A stretch of DNA of 64,000 nt, from the NCBI RefSeq assembly GCF_038096165.1, contig NZ_CP151076.1, forward strand, positions 1,674,001 to 1,738,000, written 5' to 3'. The translations under genes were made by a program, and so were the position numbers. Source of the DNA: Pseudomonas sp. G.S.17 (GTDB lineage: Bacteria > Pseudomonadota > Gammaproteobacteria > Pseudomonadales > Pseudomonadaceae). Below, piece by piece: positions 29,401-37,709 of this stretch; the first letter of the stretch is position 1; every line of letters begins with the position of its first letter. The notes beneath the pieces are model-generated. The model was given only the letters and a program-made list of their open reading frames with translations. It did no database searches and was not told where the DNA came from.

Positions 29401-32400
29401 CGCAGGATGTCGTGCTGGTCGATGACCGCTTGCCAGGCCTGACGGAATAATTCCGCGTCCAGGCCGCTGACGTCCAGACGCATCTGGTTCAGGTAATTGC
29501 CCGCCGCCTGCTCGTGCAAAGTATGGAAGAGCATGCCTTGCTGCATTGGCGCCAGCGGGTAGATGTCCTGGATGTCTGCGGCGGCAATCGGCAAGTCGTT
29601 CAGCTGTTGCTGACTGATCTGCGCCAGCGGGAAGTCTGAAGGCGTGATGCCGTTGTGTTGCGCGCAATGCTCGATCAGCTCGGCCAGTTCCCGGGCGTAC
29701 TCATCGGCCAGGCGCTGGATCAGCGTTTCATCGAACATCTCGCGGCTGAAGGTCCAGCCCATGCTCAGTTCGCCAGCGTAGACCCGGCCGTTGAGGGTCA
29801 GCCAGTTGCCAAGCGGCTCGTCCGGGCTTTGCTCGGCGCCAGCGTTTTCGTCACAAGGGCTGAACAGGCTGTCGGCGGCGCTATCGAAACTGCCGTCGAA
29901 CTGGCCCAGGTAATTGAAGGTGATGCGCGGCGTTGGCGCGCGCTCCAACTGAGCGCGAGTCGCCTCGTCGCCCAGATAACGCAGCAGGCCAAAACCGATG
30001 CCTTTGTCGGGGATGGCGCGCAGTTGCTCTTTGACGGTCTTGATCGAGTCCTCGAAAGTTGTCGCCGCCGAGAGTTTCACCGGGTACAGACTGGTGAACC
30101 AACCCACGCTGCGGCTCAAGTCGATATCGTCGAACAACGCTTCGCGGCCGTGGCCTTCCAGCTGAATGACGCTGCTGTCGCGTCCGGTCCAGCGGCTGAT
30201 CACGCGGCTCAGGGCGGTCAGCAGCAGGTCGTTGACCTGGGTGCGATACGCCGCTGGCGCCTGCTGCAACAACTGGCGGGTGAGGGTTTGATCCAGCCGG
30301 GTTTGCACGGTAACAGCCAGGGCATTATCCAGACGGGCTGCGGGGCGGGCACCGGGCAATTCATCGGACGCGCCCGCCAGTTGGCGCTGCCAGAACGGCA
30401 GTTGCTGTTGCAGCGCTGCGCTTTCTGTTGCATAGGTTTGCAGGTGTTCGCCCCAGGCTTGAAACGCGCTGGTTCGGGCGGGCAGGGCAATTGGCTGGCC
30501 TGCCTGCAACTGGCGATAGCTGCTCTGCAAATCCTCGAACAAGACCCGCCAGGAAACGCCGTCCACCACCAGGTGATGGATCGCCAGCAGCAAGCGTTGG
30601 CTGCCGTCGTCGAGGCTGACCAGCACCGCGCGCAGCAAGGGACCGTCTTGCAGATTCAGGCTGCGTTGCGCGTCGTTGCCCAGCGGCGCAAGGTCAGCAA
30701 TATCGCTGATGTTTGCCTGCCATAGCTCGAAGCGGCTGGCTTGCATGGATTGATAAGCGGACGTCCAGCCGTGGGGCGTCTGGCTGAAGGTCAGGCGCAG
30801 CGCATCGTGATGGGCGAGCAGCGCGCGCAAGGCCTGCTCAAGGCGGTCAGCGTCCAGGGTGACGTTTGGCTTGAGCAGCACCGACTGATTCCAGTGCTGC
30901 GGCTCGGTCAGATTCCTGGCGAAGAACGCCTGCTGAATCGGCAGTAACAGTGCCGCGCCGGTTGCCGGGCCTTGCTCGATCATCTGGCCGACGTCATCGA
31001 TGCGCGCGACGTTGGCCAAGTGAGCGATGGTCTGATGCTGAAACAGTTCTTTGGGGCTGAACTGGATACCGGCCTGGCGCGCGCGGCTGACCAGTTGAAT
31101 GGAGATGATCGAGTCGCCGCCCAGGTCGAAAAAGTTATCGCTGATGCCGATGGTTTCGCGCTTGAGCACGTCCTGCCAAAGCTCGACCAGACGCTGTTGC
31201 AGCTCGGTGCGCGGCGCAACATAAGTGGTTTGCCGTTGTGCGGCATCGGGCGAAGGCAGGGCCTTGCGGTCCAGTTTGCCGTTGGCGCTCAGGGGCATTT
31301 GTGCGAGAAACACCCATTGGCCTGGCACCATGTAATCGGGCAAATGCTCGGCAAGCCGGGCCTTGATCGCCTCCTGCAAACGGCTGTGACGACCGGTTTC
31401 GGCAGGTTGCACGGGCACCACGTAACCCACCAGTTGCTGGTCGACGGCGAGGACCACCGCTTCACGAATGTCCGGCAGTTGCAGCAGGCGGGTTTCGATT
31501 TCCCCCAGCTCGATGCGCAGGCCGCGAATCTTCACTTGATGGTCGATGCGGCCGCGATAGTCGATGACGCCGTCGGCGCGATAACAGGCCAGGTCGCCGG
31601 TGCGATACAGACGCTCGCCATCGCCAAACGGGCTGGTGACGAAGCGTTCGGCAGTCAGCGCCGGACGCTGATGGTAACCACGGGCCAGGCCCGCACCGCC
31701 CAGGTACAGCTCGCCGATCACGCCGACTGGCACCGGCTGCAATTGCCCATCAAGGATGTGCGTGGTCAGGTTGGCGATAGGCTGGCCGATGGGCACGCTG
31801 TCGCGATGTTCCTCGCGGCAGGTCCAATGGGTCACGTCGATGGCCGCTTCGGTCGGGCCGTACAGATTGAACAGGCTGGCGTTGGGCAGTTTAACGAACA
31901 CCTGTTGTTGAGTGTCCACCGGCAGGGCTTCGCCGCTGCAAACGATGCGTTGCAAGCCAGTGCAGCGCTGCACGGTTTCGTCGAGCAGGAAGGCTTGCAG
32001 CATCGAGGGGACGAAATGCAGGGTGGTGACCTGATGGCGTTCGATCAGCGCCACCAGTTTCGCCGGATCGCGATGATCCCCTGGCGCGGCCATGGCCAGG
32101 CGCGCACCGGTCATCAACGGCCAGAAAAACTCCCAGACCGAGACGTCGAAACTGAACGGGGTTTTTTGCAGCACGGTGTCGCGGCTGTCCAGCCCGTAAG
32201 CCTGCTGCATCCAGCACAGCCGATTGGTCAGCGCCGAATGCCGGTTGCCGGCGCCTTTGGGTTTGCCGGTGGACCCTGAGGTGTAGATCACGTAAGCCAG
32301 GTTTTCCGGGGCGACTGTGATCTCGGGATTGCTCGACGGCAAGCCGGAAAGATCCAGTTCGTCGAGGCTGAGGATGTTCAGCCTGGGCTCGGTGGGCAGC

Positions 32401-34199
32401 TGGCTGAGCAGCTCTTTTTGCGTCAGCAGCAACTGGATGCCGCTGTCTTCGATCATGTAGGCCAGCCGCTCGCGGGGGTATTCCGGGTCCAGCGGCACAT
32501 AGGCGCCGCCCGCCTTGAGAATCCCCAGCAGGCCGATCACCATGGCCACGCTGCGTCCGACGGCGATGCCTACCAACACTTCAGGGCCGACGCCCAGCGC
32601 CATGAGTTTGTGCGCGAGTTGGTTGGCTTGCTGGTTGAGCTGAAGATAGCTCAGGGATTGCTCGGCAAACACCAGCGCCGTGGCGTCCGGCGTTTGCTGC
32701 GCGTGTTGTTCGATCAGGCGCTGCACCGGTTGCTCGAGGGGATAAGCCGTTTGCGTTGCGTTCCAGCCCTGGAGCGTCTCAAGTTCTGCTGCGCCGAGCA
32801 TCGACAGCTCGCCGATCCGTTGTTCTGGAGCATCAAGCATGGCCTGCAACAGGTTCTGCCAATGTTGGCCGAGACGTTCGATGGTTGCGGGCAGGAACAA
32901 CTCGGCACGGTATTCCAGCTCGGCGCGAATGCTCTGTCGCGAATAGTCGATATCGATGCTCAGGTCGAACTTGGCTTGCGGCAAGGCGACCGGCAGCGAG
33001 GTCAATTGCAGTTCGCCCAGTTGCAGGGTGGTTTCGACAGGCTCGGCAATGCGCCAGTTGAGCAGGGTCTGGAACAGCGGATTGGCCTGGGTGCTGCGTT
33101 GCAGGTTCAATCGATCCAGCAGCAATTCAATCGGGTAATCGGCATGCTCCAGCGCAGCCCGTGAAGCGTGACGCAGGTCATGCAGGAAGTCGCTGACGGA
33201 TTGATCCGGGTTCAGGCGCGCACGGTAGATCTGGCTGCTGACAAAAAAGCCCACCAGTTCCTGAGTTGCACTCTGATTGCGCGTGGCGTTGGGCACGCCG
33301 ACGGTGAAGTCGCGCTGACCGCTGTAGCGGCTCAACAGCAATTGCCACGCGCCCAGCAGCACGACGAAAGGCGACACCGTGTGCTGCTGACAGAACCCGT
33401 GCAGCTGTCGGGAAAATGCTTCGGGCAGCGTCAGCGCAACGCTGCCCTGGCGGTTGTCGCGCACGGCGCTGGCCGGGAAATCGGTCGGCAACGCCAGGGT
33501 TGGCAAGTCGTCACCCAGATAGCCCTGCCAGTATTCGGCGGCCTGATCGTGAGCCTCGGTGCCCACGTATTCTTCGCGCTGCCAGCGCGCGTAGTCCAGG
33601 TATTGAATCGCCGGGCGCTTGAGAGGCTTGGGATCGCCGAGGCTCAGGCGCTGAAAGGCCGTGACCAGGTCCTGCATGAGAATCGGATTGGACCAGGCAT
33701 CGGAGACGATGTGATGCAAGGTGAGCAGCAACACGTGCTCCTGCTCGTCGAGCTTGAGCAGCGTGGCGCGGATCAGCGGCGCGCTGCCCAGATCGAACGG
33801 CCGAGCGGCTTCAGCGGCAATATGGCCGGGAAGTGTGTTGCGATCATCAAGGTTGATTCGGGCCAGATTCAGCTGCGCGTTGTGATCAACAAGTTGCCGG
33901 GGCGTGCCGTCGATATCCTCGAAGCGGGTGCGCAGGATGTCGTGGCGATCCACCACCTTGCGCAATGCGCTTTCCAACAGCGCGCCATCCAGCTGACCCT
34001 TGATCGACAAGGCGCGAGGCAGGTTGTAGGCGGCGCTGTCCGGGGCGAATTGCTGCAACAACCACAAACGCTGCTGGGCGAACGAAACCGGCATCGAGCC
34101 TTGTGCAGTCGAGGCCTTGATCCCGTGTTCAGTGCCTTGCTCATCAGCCATGAGCAGGGCGAGCAGGTCGTCGTCGGGTTGTTGATTGAATTGATTCAT
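26409..34199 (-). CDS. pvdJ: Pyoverdine NRPS, C-A-T-E-C-A-T
   Basis: A 2596-residue two-module synthetase. C1 has HHIVSDA at 162-168. A1 (FDVSVWE near 684) reads D-V-W-H-V-S-L-I-D, the serine code. T1 has S1030 in GGDSI. The epimerase (about 1085-1530) has HHLVVDG at 1208, so the serine is delivered as D-Ser. C2 has HHILMDG near 1676. A2 (FDFSVWE near 2183) reads D-F-W-S-V-G-M-V-H, a threonine code. The final T domain has S2535 in GGHSL. There is no thioesterase; the chain passes to the next synthetase. A PvdS box lies 46 bp upstream of the ATG at 34199. The earlier peptide modules (PvdL, PvdI) are not in this window. Confidence 0.93.
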   Translation of the reverse strand: MNQFNQQPDDDLLALLMADEQGTEHGIKASTAQGSMPVSFAQQRLWLLQQFAPDSAAYNLPRALSIKGQLDGALLESALRKVVDRHDILRTRFEDIDGTPRQLVDHNAQLNLARINLDDRNTLPGHIAAEAARPFDLGSAPLIRATLLKLDEQEHVLLLTLHHIVSDAWSNPILMQDLVTAFQRLSLGDPKPLKRPAIQYLDYARWQREEYVGTEAHDQAAEYWQGYLGDDLPTLALPTDFPASAVRDNRQGSVALTLPEAFSRQLHGFCQQHTVSPFVVLLGAWQLLLSRYSGQRDFTVGVPNATRNQSATQELVGFFVSSQIYRARLNPDQSVSDFLHDLRHASRAALEHADYPIELLLDRLNLQRSTQANPLFQTLLNWRIAEPVETTLQLGELQLTSLPVALPQAKFDLSIDIDYSRQSIRAELEYRAELFLPATIERLGQHWQNLLQAMLDAPEQRIGELSMLGAAELETLQGWNATQTAYPLEQPVQRLIEQHAQQTPDATALVFAEQSLSYLQLNQQANQLAHKLMALGVGPEVLVGIAVGRSVAMVIGLLGILKAGGAYVPLDPEYPRERLAYMIEDSGIQLLLTQKELLSQLPTEPRLNILSLDELDLSGLPSSNPEITVAPENLAYVIYTSGSTGKPKGAGNRHSALTNRLCWMQQAYGLDSRDTVLQKTPFSFDVSVWEFFWPLMTGARLAMAAPGDHRDPAKLVALIERHQVTTLHFVPSMLQAFLLDETVQRCTGLQRIVCSGEALPVDTQQQVFVKLPNASLFNLYGPTEAAIDVTHWTCREEHRDSVPIGQPIANLTTHILDGQLQPVPVGVIGELYLGGAGLARGYHQRPALTAERFVTSPFGDGERLYRTGDLACYRADGVIDYRGRIDHQVKIRGLRIELGEIETRLLQLPDIREAVVLAVDQQLVGYVVPVQPAETGRHSRLQEAIKARLAEHLPDYMVPGQWVFLAQMPLSANGKLDRKALPSPDAAQRQTTYVAPRTELQQRLVELWQDVLKRETIGISDNFFDLGGDSIISIQLVSRARQAGIQFSPKELFQHQTIAHLANVARIDDVGQMIEQGPATGAALLLPIQQAFFARNLTEPQHWNQSVLLKPNVTLDADRLEQALRALLAHHDALRLTFSQTPHGWTSAYQSMQASRFELWQANISDIADLAPLGNDAQRSLNLQDGPLLRAVLVSLDDGSQRLLLAIHHLVVDGVSWRVLFEDLQSSYRQLQAGQPIALPARTSAFQAWGEHLQTYATESAALQQQLPFWQRQLAGASDELPGARPAARLDNALAVTVQTRLDQTLTRQLLQQAPAAYRTQVNDLLLTALSRVISRWTGRDSSVIQLEGHGREALFDDIDLSRSVGWFTSLYPVKLSAATTFEDSIKTVKEQLRAIPDKGIGFGLLRYLGDEATRAQLERAPTPRITFNYLGQFDGSFDSAADSLFSPCDENAGAEQSPDEPLGNWLTLNGRVYAGELSMGWTFSREMFDETLIQRLADEYARELAELIEHCAQHNGITPSDFPLAQISQQQLNDLPIAAADIQDIYPLAPMQQGMLFHTLHEQAAGNYLNQMRLDVSGLDAELFRQAWQAVIDQHDILRTSFLWSGELEQPLQVVRSQLNMPFSVLDLRSSANQQQALNELALQQLQQGFDLSQAPLLNLIAALTADNSHHLILTHHHILMDGWSTSQLLGEVLQRYSARPVAAHQGRYRDYIDWLQQQDHAASETFWREQFKALDEPLLLARHLTPAVDAPAGHADYNLALDPEQTFALNEFARQQKVTLNTLLQGAWSLLLQRYTGQDAVCFGATVAGRPTQIAGIEQQVGLFINTLPVVSDPRPELIVSQWLQVLQAQNLNLREHEHSALSDVQRWAGHAGEALFDTLLVFENYPISQALEQGAPQGLRFANISSHEQTNYPLTLIINAAESLALRFNYSRQQFSPQVIAAIARQTLELLNGLRENVERPVGELTLSDSTSALQEWNPARSEFPVEQSLHQLIEAQAARAPNAIAVTCDGQQLTYAQLNQRANQFAHQLIERGVGPEVRVGLAVERSLEMIIGLLAILKAGGAYVPLDPAYPEDRLSYMIQDSGIGVLLTQGSLLSALPINADIQVLLLDDGASGYSDANPVISIDPANLAYVIYTSGSTGQPKGALLTHANALRLFKAGEQHFSFSKQDVWTLFHSYAFDFSVWEIFGALLYGGKLVIVPHAVSRSPQAFHELLIEHGVTVLSQTPSAFKPLMAVACAAQQSLALRYVVFGGEALDVPSLRPWFEQFGDRSPQLINMYGITETTVHVTYRAISRDDFLKDTSSPIGAPLADLAWYLLDGALNPVPKGCIGELYIGGAGLARGYLNRQDLTATRFVPNLFADDGSRLYRTGDLARYRTDGSIDYLGRSDHQVKIRGFRIEPGEVEAQLLAQPHVEQAVVLARDGSDGQQLIAYIVADESFASREALKAALKEQLPEYMVPTHLLFVANLPLTANGKLDRNALPEPHASQGQGEYIAPQTQLEQQIAGIWQDVLKLERVGLTDNFFELGGHSLLVIKVVSRLQLELGLQLTPQQLFQAPTLGAFASALEQDGDAVNTSKLSRLEALLDDMEEV

Positions 34200-34245
34200 G
34201 ATCGCTCTCGTCGCCGTCGGCAGAGGAATTGGCTTTGTCAGGAAG

Positions 34246-34269
34246 ACGAAGGGGGGAGGGGCAGATTTA
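34246..34269 (-). promoter_or_regulatory. PvdS iron-starvation box before the NRPS operon
   Basis: On the minus strand TAAAT (34269-34265), exactly 16 bases, then CGT (34248-34246), 46 bp before the NRPS start. This is the recognition pattern of the extracytoplasmic sigma factor PvdS. Confidence 0.85.
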
Positions 34270-34274
34270 GCGCC

Positions 34275-34364
34275 GTGGGACCGGATTTATCCGGGAAGGC
34301 GTCGGTTCGGACTCTGCCTCTTCTGCGACTTGAAACCCTTCGCGAGCAAGCTCGCTCCCACAGG
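34275..34364. repeat. REP units between pvdE and the NRPS operon
   Basis: GTGGGACCGGATTTATCCGG at 34275-34294 and TTCGCGAGCAAGCTCGCTCC at 34339-34358 are two palindromic units of different type, at the position where fpvA often lies in other pyoverdine loci. No receptor gene or fragment of one is seen. Confidence 0.7.
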
Positions 34365-34376
34365 TTTAATTTCATT

Positions 34377-36026
34377 TCACGCCATCGCCCGCTCGCTCAC
34401 CACCTGCCCGGCACTCATCCGCACCAGCTGATCCGCCACATCGAAATAGCGGTCGTCGTGGGAGATGACGATGATCGTCTTGCCCAGGCGCTTGAGGTCC
34501 GGCAGCAGTTCGGTGTAGAAAATCCGCCGGAAGGTCGGGTCCTGGTCGGCCGCCCATTCATCGAACACCAGCACCGGCCGTTCATCCAGCCAGGCATTGA
34601 TCAGCGCCAGTCGCTTGCGCTGGCCGGTGGACAGATCGGTGGTGGTAAACGCGCCATCGCGAACGCTGACTTTGTGGGCGATTTCCAGACGTTCCAGATA
34701 GCGCGTAGCGTCGCAGGGCAAGGTCTTGTCGTTCTGCACCAGATCGTCGAACAGGTAGTAATCGGCGAAGACCGTGGTGAACATCTGCCGATAGTCATCC
34801 AGCCCTTCGGCGTCGACCTTGTTGCCGTTGAGGCGCACTTCGCCCTGTTGCGGCGTGTACAGGCCCAGCAGCAGCTTGATCAACGTCGTCTTGCCGCAGC
34901 CGTTCTCGCCGACGATAAACAGGATTTCCCCTGGTTCGATACTGAGGTTCACCGGGCCCAGCTTGAACGGCGCGCTGCCTTCCACAGGCGGGAACGCGTA
35001 CTGCACGTCGCGCAGTTCCAGATGATCCATGCTCGGTGCGGGCTTGTCGGCGGCTTGCAGCAGCAAGTGCGGTTCCGGCGAGGAGAAGCGCTCGGACAGG
35101 TCCGCGATGCGCCGGAAGGCGATTTGCGCGCGGCTGACGATGGGCAGGTTGCCGATCAGGGTTTCCAGCGGGCCTTTCATGTACAGCAAGACCAGCACGA
35201 AACCGCTCATTACCGCCGGGTCGGCGCTGGGCCACAGGCTTTGCAGCGTCAGCGTCAGGCCGATGACCACGAAGAACAGCATCGAGCCCAGACTCTTGGC
35301 GATCACGAAGATATTGATCGAGCGCACATGGGTGTCGCAGATGTGGTCGGCGGTGCCCTGAATGTTCTTGGTCAGCATGGCATGCCGACGCGGGCGATGG
35401 ATGCGCAGTTCCTTGGCGCCTTCGGCAATCGCCGAATAGTGCTTTTGCAGATTGTCTTCGGCTTCACGGGCGGCGTAAAAACCCTTGATGCCTTTCGACT
35501 GGGCGACGAACTGCACCGCGCAGCCGATGCCGATGGCGAGCAGAGTGATGAGGAAAATCGGCCAGGACAACACCGCCAGGTAACCCAGGCAACCGACGAT
35601 GACCGTGATGGAAATCGCCAGTGGCGCGAAGGCGAAAGCGAAGTCGCTGATGGTGTCGACGTCGCGGGTCAAAACCGGGATCAAACGGTGCGTGCGGTAG
35701 CGTTCGATCTGTTCGATGGGCGCGGAAAGCACCTTGGCGCCCAGATCCTTGCGCAACTTGGCGATGATGTTTTGGCCGACGTAATTGGTGCCGATGTCCG
35801 CCGCAATCGTACTCAGCAGCGCCAGCAGGCACAGGCAGGCGAACGCGATGACGACGCCGCGACTCATGCCGCCGTCGCTGTGCAGCCCCTGATTGACGGT
35901 GGCCAGCAGCGCCGTGACGCTCAGCCCGCCGATGATGCCCAGCAGGACAGAAGCGATGACAATGGGCCGATAGGGCTTGAGCAGGCTCAAGAGTTCACGT
36001 AGGGCGCTGCGCGGTGCTGCGGACAT
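34377..36026 (-). CDS. pvdE: Pyoverdine precursor exporter PvdE (cyclic-peptide ABC family)
   Basis: A 549-residue half-transporter with six N-terminal helices (about 15-310) and a C-terminal ABC ATPase. Walker A is GENGCGKTTL near 371-380, the signature is LSTGQRKR, Walker B is PVLVFDEWAAD, and the H-loop histidine is in VISHDD. PvdE moves the acylated ferribactin precursor from the cytoplasm to the periplasm, where PvdM, PvdO and PvdP act. The start is the ATG at 36026, 44 bp after a PvdS box. An IS110-family element begins about 130 bp upstream of the start and has not disrupted the promoter box. Confidence 0.95.
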   Translation of the reverse strand: MSAAPRSALRELLSLLKPYRPIVIASVLLGIIGGLSVTALLATVNQGLHSDGGMSRGVVIAFACLCLLALLSTIAADIGTNYVGQNIIAKLRKDLGAKVLSAPIEQIERYRTHRLIPVLTRDVDTISDFAFAFAPLAISITVIVGCLGYLAVLSWPIFLITLLAIGIGCAVQFVAQSKGIKGFYAAREAEDNLQKHYSAIAEGAKELRIHRPRRHAMLTKNIQGTADHICDTHVRSINIFVIAKSLGSMLFFVVIGLTLTLQSLWPSADPAVMSGFVLVLLYMKGPLETLIGNLPIVSRAQIAFRRIADLSERFSSPEPHLLLQAADKPAPSMDHLELRDVQYAFPPVEGSAPFKLGPVNLSIEPGEILFIVGENGCGKTTLIKLLLGLYTPQQGEVRLNGNKVDAEGLDDYRQMFTTVFADYYLFDDLVQNDKTLPCDATRYLERLEIAHKVSVRDGAFTTTDLSTGQRKRLALINAWLDERPVLVFDEWAADQDPTFRRIFYTELLPDLKRLGKTIIVISHDDRYFDVADQLVRMSAGQVVSERAMA

Positions 36027-36070
36027 GGGCTACCTCGGTCGAGACAATGACGGGTTGTCAGTGCAAAGGA

Positions 36071-36094
36071 ACGAGTGATGAGGCGGGGGATTTA
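36071..36094 (-). promoter_or_regulatory. PvdS iron-starvation box of pvdE
   Basis: TAAAT at 36094-36090 on the minus strand, 16 bases, then CGT at 36073-36071. It lies between the pvdE start and the left end of the IS110-family element, so the insertion leaves the core promoter intact. Confidence 0.87.
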
Positions 36095-36159
36095 GCGGGG
36101 GGCGGTTGATTGGGTGTTCGGAATGCGCCTGACACGGGCACGCACACATTCGTAATTGG

Positions 36160-37588
36160 ATGGACTCGCCCAAGCCGAGGCGTCTGTAGCGCCACGGTGG
36201 CATTCTTAAGAAGCCAACGACAGCGAGGGCGAGTCCATGAAAAAGCATACGACCAAAAATAACGCCTTGTCTTCAGCCGACGTGTCGGCTTGTTCGACAG
36301 TGGCGGTAGATCTTGCCAAGAATGTGTTCCAGGTGGCCGGGGAAGATGCCCTTGGTCAGGTCATTTACGAAGAGCGGATCAAGTCACGCGAAACCTTTGT
36401 GGCCTTTTTACAAAAACTGCCGGCAGGCGTGACGGTGCTGATGGAGACCGGCCCTGGCGCGCAGGCTTGGGCGCGGCTGTTGCAAGCACAAGGCAATCAG
36501 GCGCGAATTTTACCGGCGCAACATGTCGCCAAACATCGTAGCGGTGCCAAAAATGATCGCAACGATGTGCTGGCGATATTGCGTTCAGGACGAGATGTAA
36601 ACATTGCGCCAGTGCCAGTCAAAAGCACCGCACAACTGGCCATGCAGGCTCTGCATCGTGCTCGACAAGGGTATGTAAGGCGGCGCACTGCAATGGGTAA
36701 TCAGATACGCGGGCTGTTGCTGGAACAGGGTATTGCCATGGCGCAAGGGGCGGTGACCCTCAGCCGAAATGTCCCACGTATATTGGAAGATGCCATCCAG
36801 CCATTGCCGGATATGTTGCGCGAGCTGATTGATGAAATGCTGGGCGAATGGAGCCATCTGGGTGAGCGCATCGATGTACTGACGGGCCGTCTGGAAGCAG
36901 CAGCGCGCGAAGATGAGACAGCAAAGCGTCTGATGACAGTGCGCGGCATCGGCCCAATCATCGCCACGGCCTTGCTGGCCAAACAGACTGAGCCTGAGCG
37001 TTTCGCCAATGCCCGAATGTTTGCTGCCTACTTCGGCACGGTGCCCGAGCAGCACAGCAGCGGGCAAAAAATCCGATTGGGAGGAATTTGCAGACGCGGA
37101 GATGGCTATATTCGCAGCCTGTCGATTCAAGGAGCGCACGCCGTGTTAAGGCAGGTGAAGCCTGATTCGGAGCATCCCGATGATCGCCGGCTACGACGCT
37201 GGCTAAGTCAGCATGGTCAAAAAGGAGCAGCCGTAAGGTTGGCCAATAGAAACCTGCGCATCGTCTGGGTGCTGCTGCAAAACAATCAGACCTATCGTCG
37301 TCAGCCTGCAGGTTGCCAGGAGGCGACGATGAATCATTAATCAACAGAGTTCTGCCACCGGGGTGCTGAGTCACCTCAACCGCTGCTGAAGAACATTGAC
37401 CCCAGGTCAGACCGTCGCGGATAGATGCCTACGGTCCTACTGGCCCTTTGAGGCCTTAACGTAATCGGCATACCGCGAGCTTACCCAATGTTGGCCAGAA
37501 GCCGTAACGCTTCCTCGAACAGGCCTTATACATAGATGCAACCGGGTAGCAGTGTTCAAAAGCAGGTTGAAAGTGTGGGCGAGTCCAT
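36160..37588 (+). mobile_element. IS110-family (IS1111-like) insertion sequence
   Basis: The 12-bp sequence ATGGACTCGCCC at 36160-36171 and its exact inverse GGGCGAGTCCAT at 37577-37588 bracket the transposase and about 240 bp of 3' non-coding DNA. A second copy of the inverse sequence (36227-36238) ends in the transposase start codon. Subterminal inverted repeats are typical of the IS1111 branch. The right side abuts a REP palindrome, a known target class for these elements. Exact ends are provisional because no target duplication is visible. Confidence 0.75.
36237..37340 (+). CDS. IS110-family DEDD transposase
   Basis: A 367-residue transposase. The RuvC-like N-terminal domain has D25 in AVDLAKNVFQV, E70 in LMETGPGAQAW, and D107 and D110 in KNDRNDVL. 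The C-terminal transposase-20 domain contains the helix-hairpin-helix TVRGIGPIIATALLA and a conserved GAHAVLRQ segment. The frame is intact, so the element is probably active. The start ATG overlaps the last base pairs of the second GGGCGAGTCCAT copy. Confidence 0.93.
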   Translation: MKKHTTKNNALSSADVSACSTVAVDLAKNVFQVAGEDALGQVIYEERIKSRETFVAFLQKLPAGVTVLMETGPGAQAWARLLQAQGNQARILPAQHVAKHRSGAKNDRNDVLAILRSGRDVNIAPVPVKSTAQLAMQALHRARQGYVRRRTAMGNQIRGLLLEQGIAMAQGAVTLSRNVPRILEDAIQPLPDMLRELIDEMLGEWSHLGERIDVLTGRLEAAAREDETAKRLMTVRGIGPIIATALLAKQTEPERFANARMFAAYFGTVPEQHSSGQKIRLGGICRRGDGYIRSLSIQGAHAVLRQVKPDSEHPDDRRLRRWLSQHGQKGAAVRLANRNLRIVWVLLQNNQTYRRQPAGCQEATMNH

Positions 37589-37591
37589 ACA

Positions 37592-37679
37592 TAGGACCGG
37601 CTTTAGCCGGGAGGAGGCCAGTTTATTCACTGCAGCTCTGTTGTCAGAACTCTCGCCCTCCCGGCTAAAGCCGGTCCTA
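37592..37679. repeat. REPIN: perfect 23-bp inverted REP pair after pvdO
   Basis: The arm at 37592-37614 (TAGGACCGGCTTTAGCCGGG then AGG) is the exact inverse of 37657-37679, with a 42-bp spacer. Each arm is itself palindromic. It starts 31 bp beyond the pvdO stop and probably ends or stabilises the pvdM-pvdO transcript. The IS110-family element abuts the far side of the pair. Confidence 0.9.
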
Positions 37680-37709
37680 CGGGGCTCAGGTACAGCCCCG
37701 ACACCCGTC

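Noticed and set aside
33168..36002. A 944-codon plus-strand frame across the NRPS start and pvdE
   Set aside because: It runs through the NRPS promoter, REP units and most of pvdE in antisense; it is a shadow frame.
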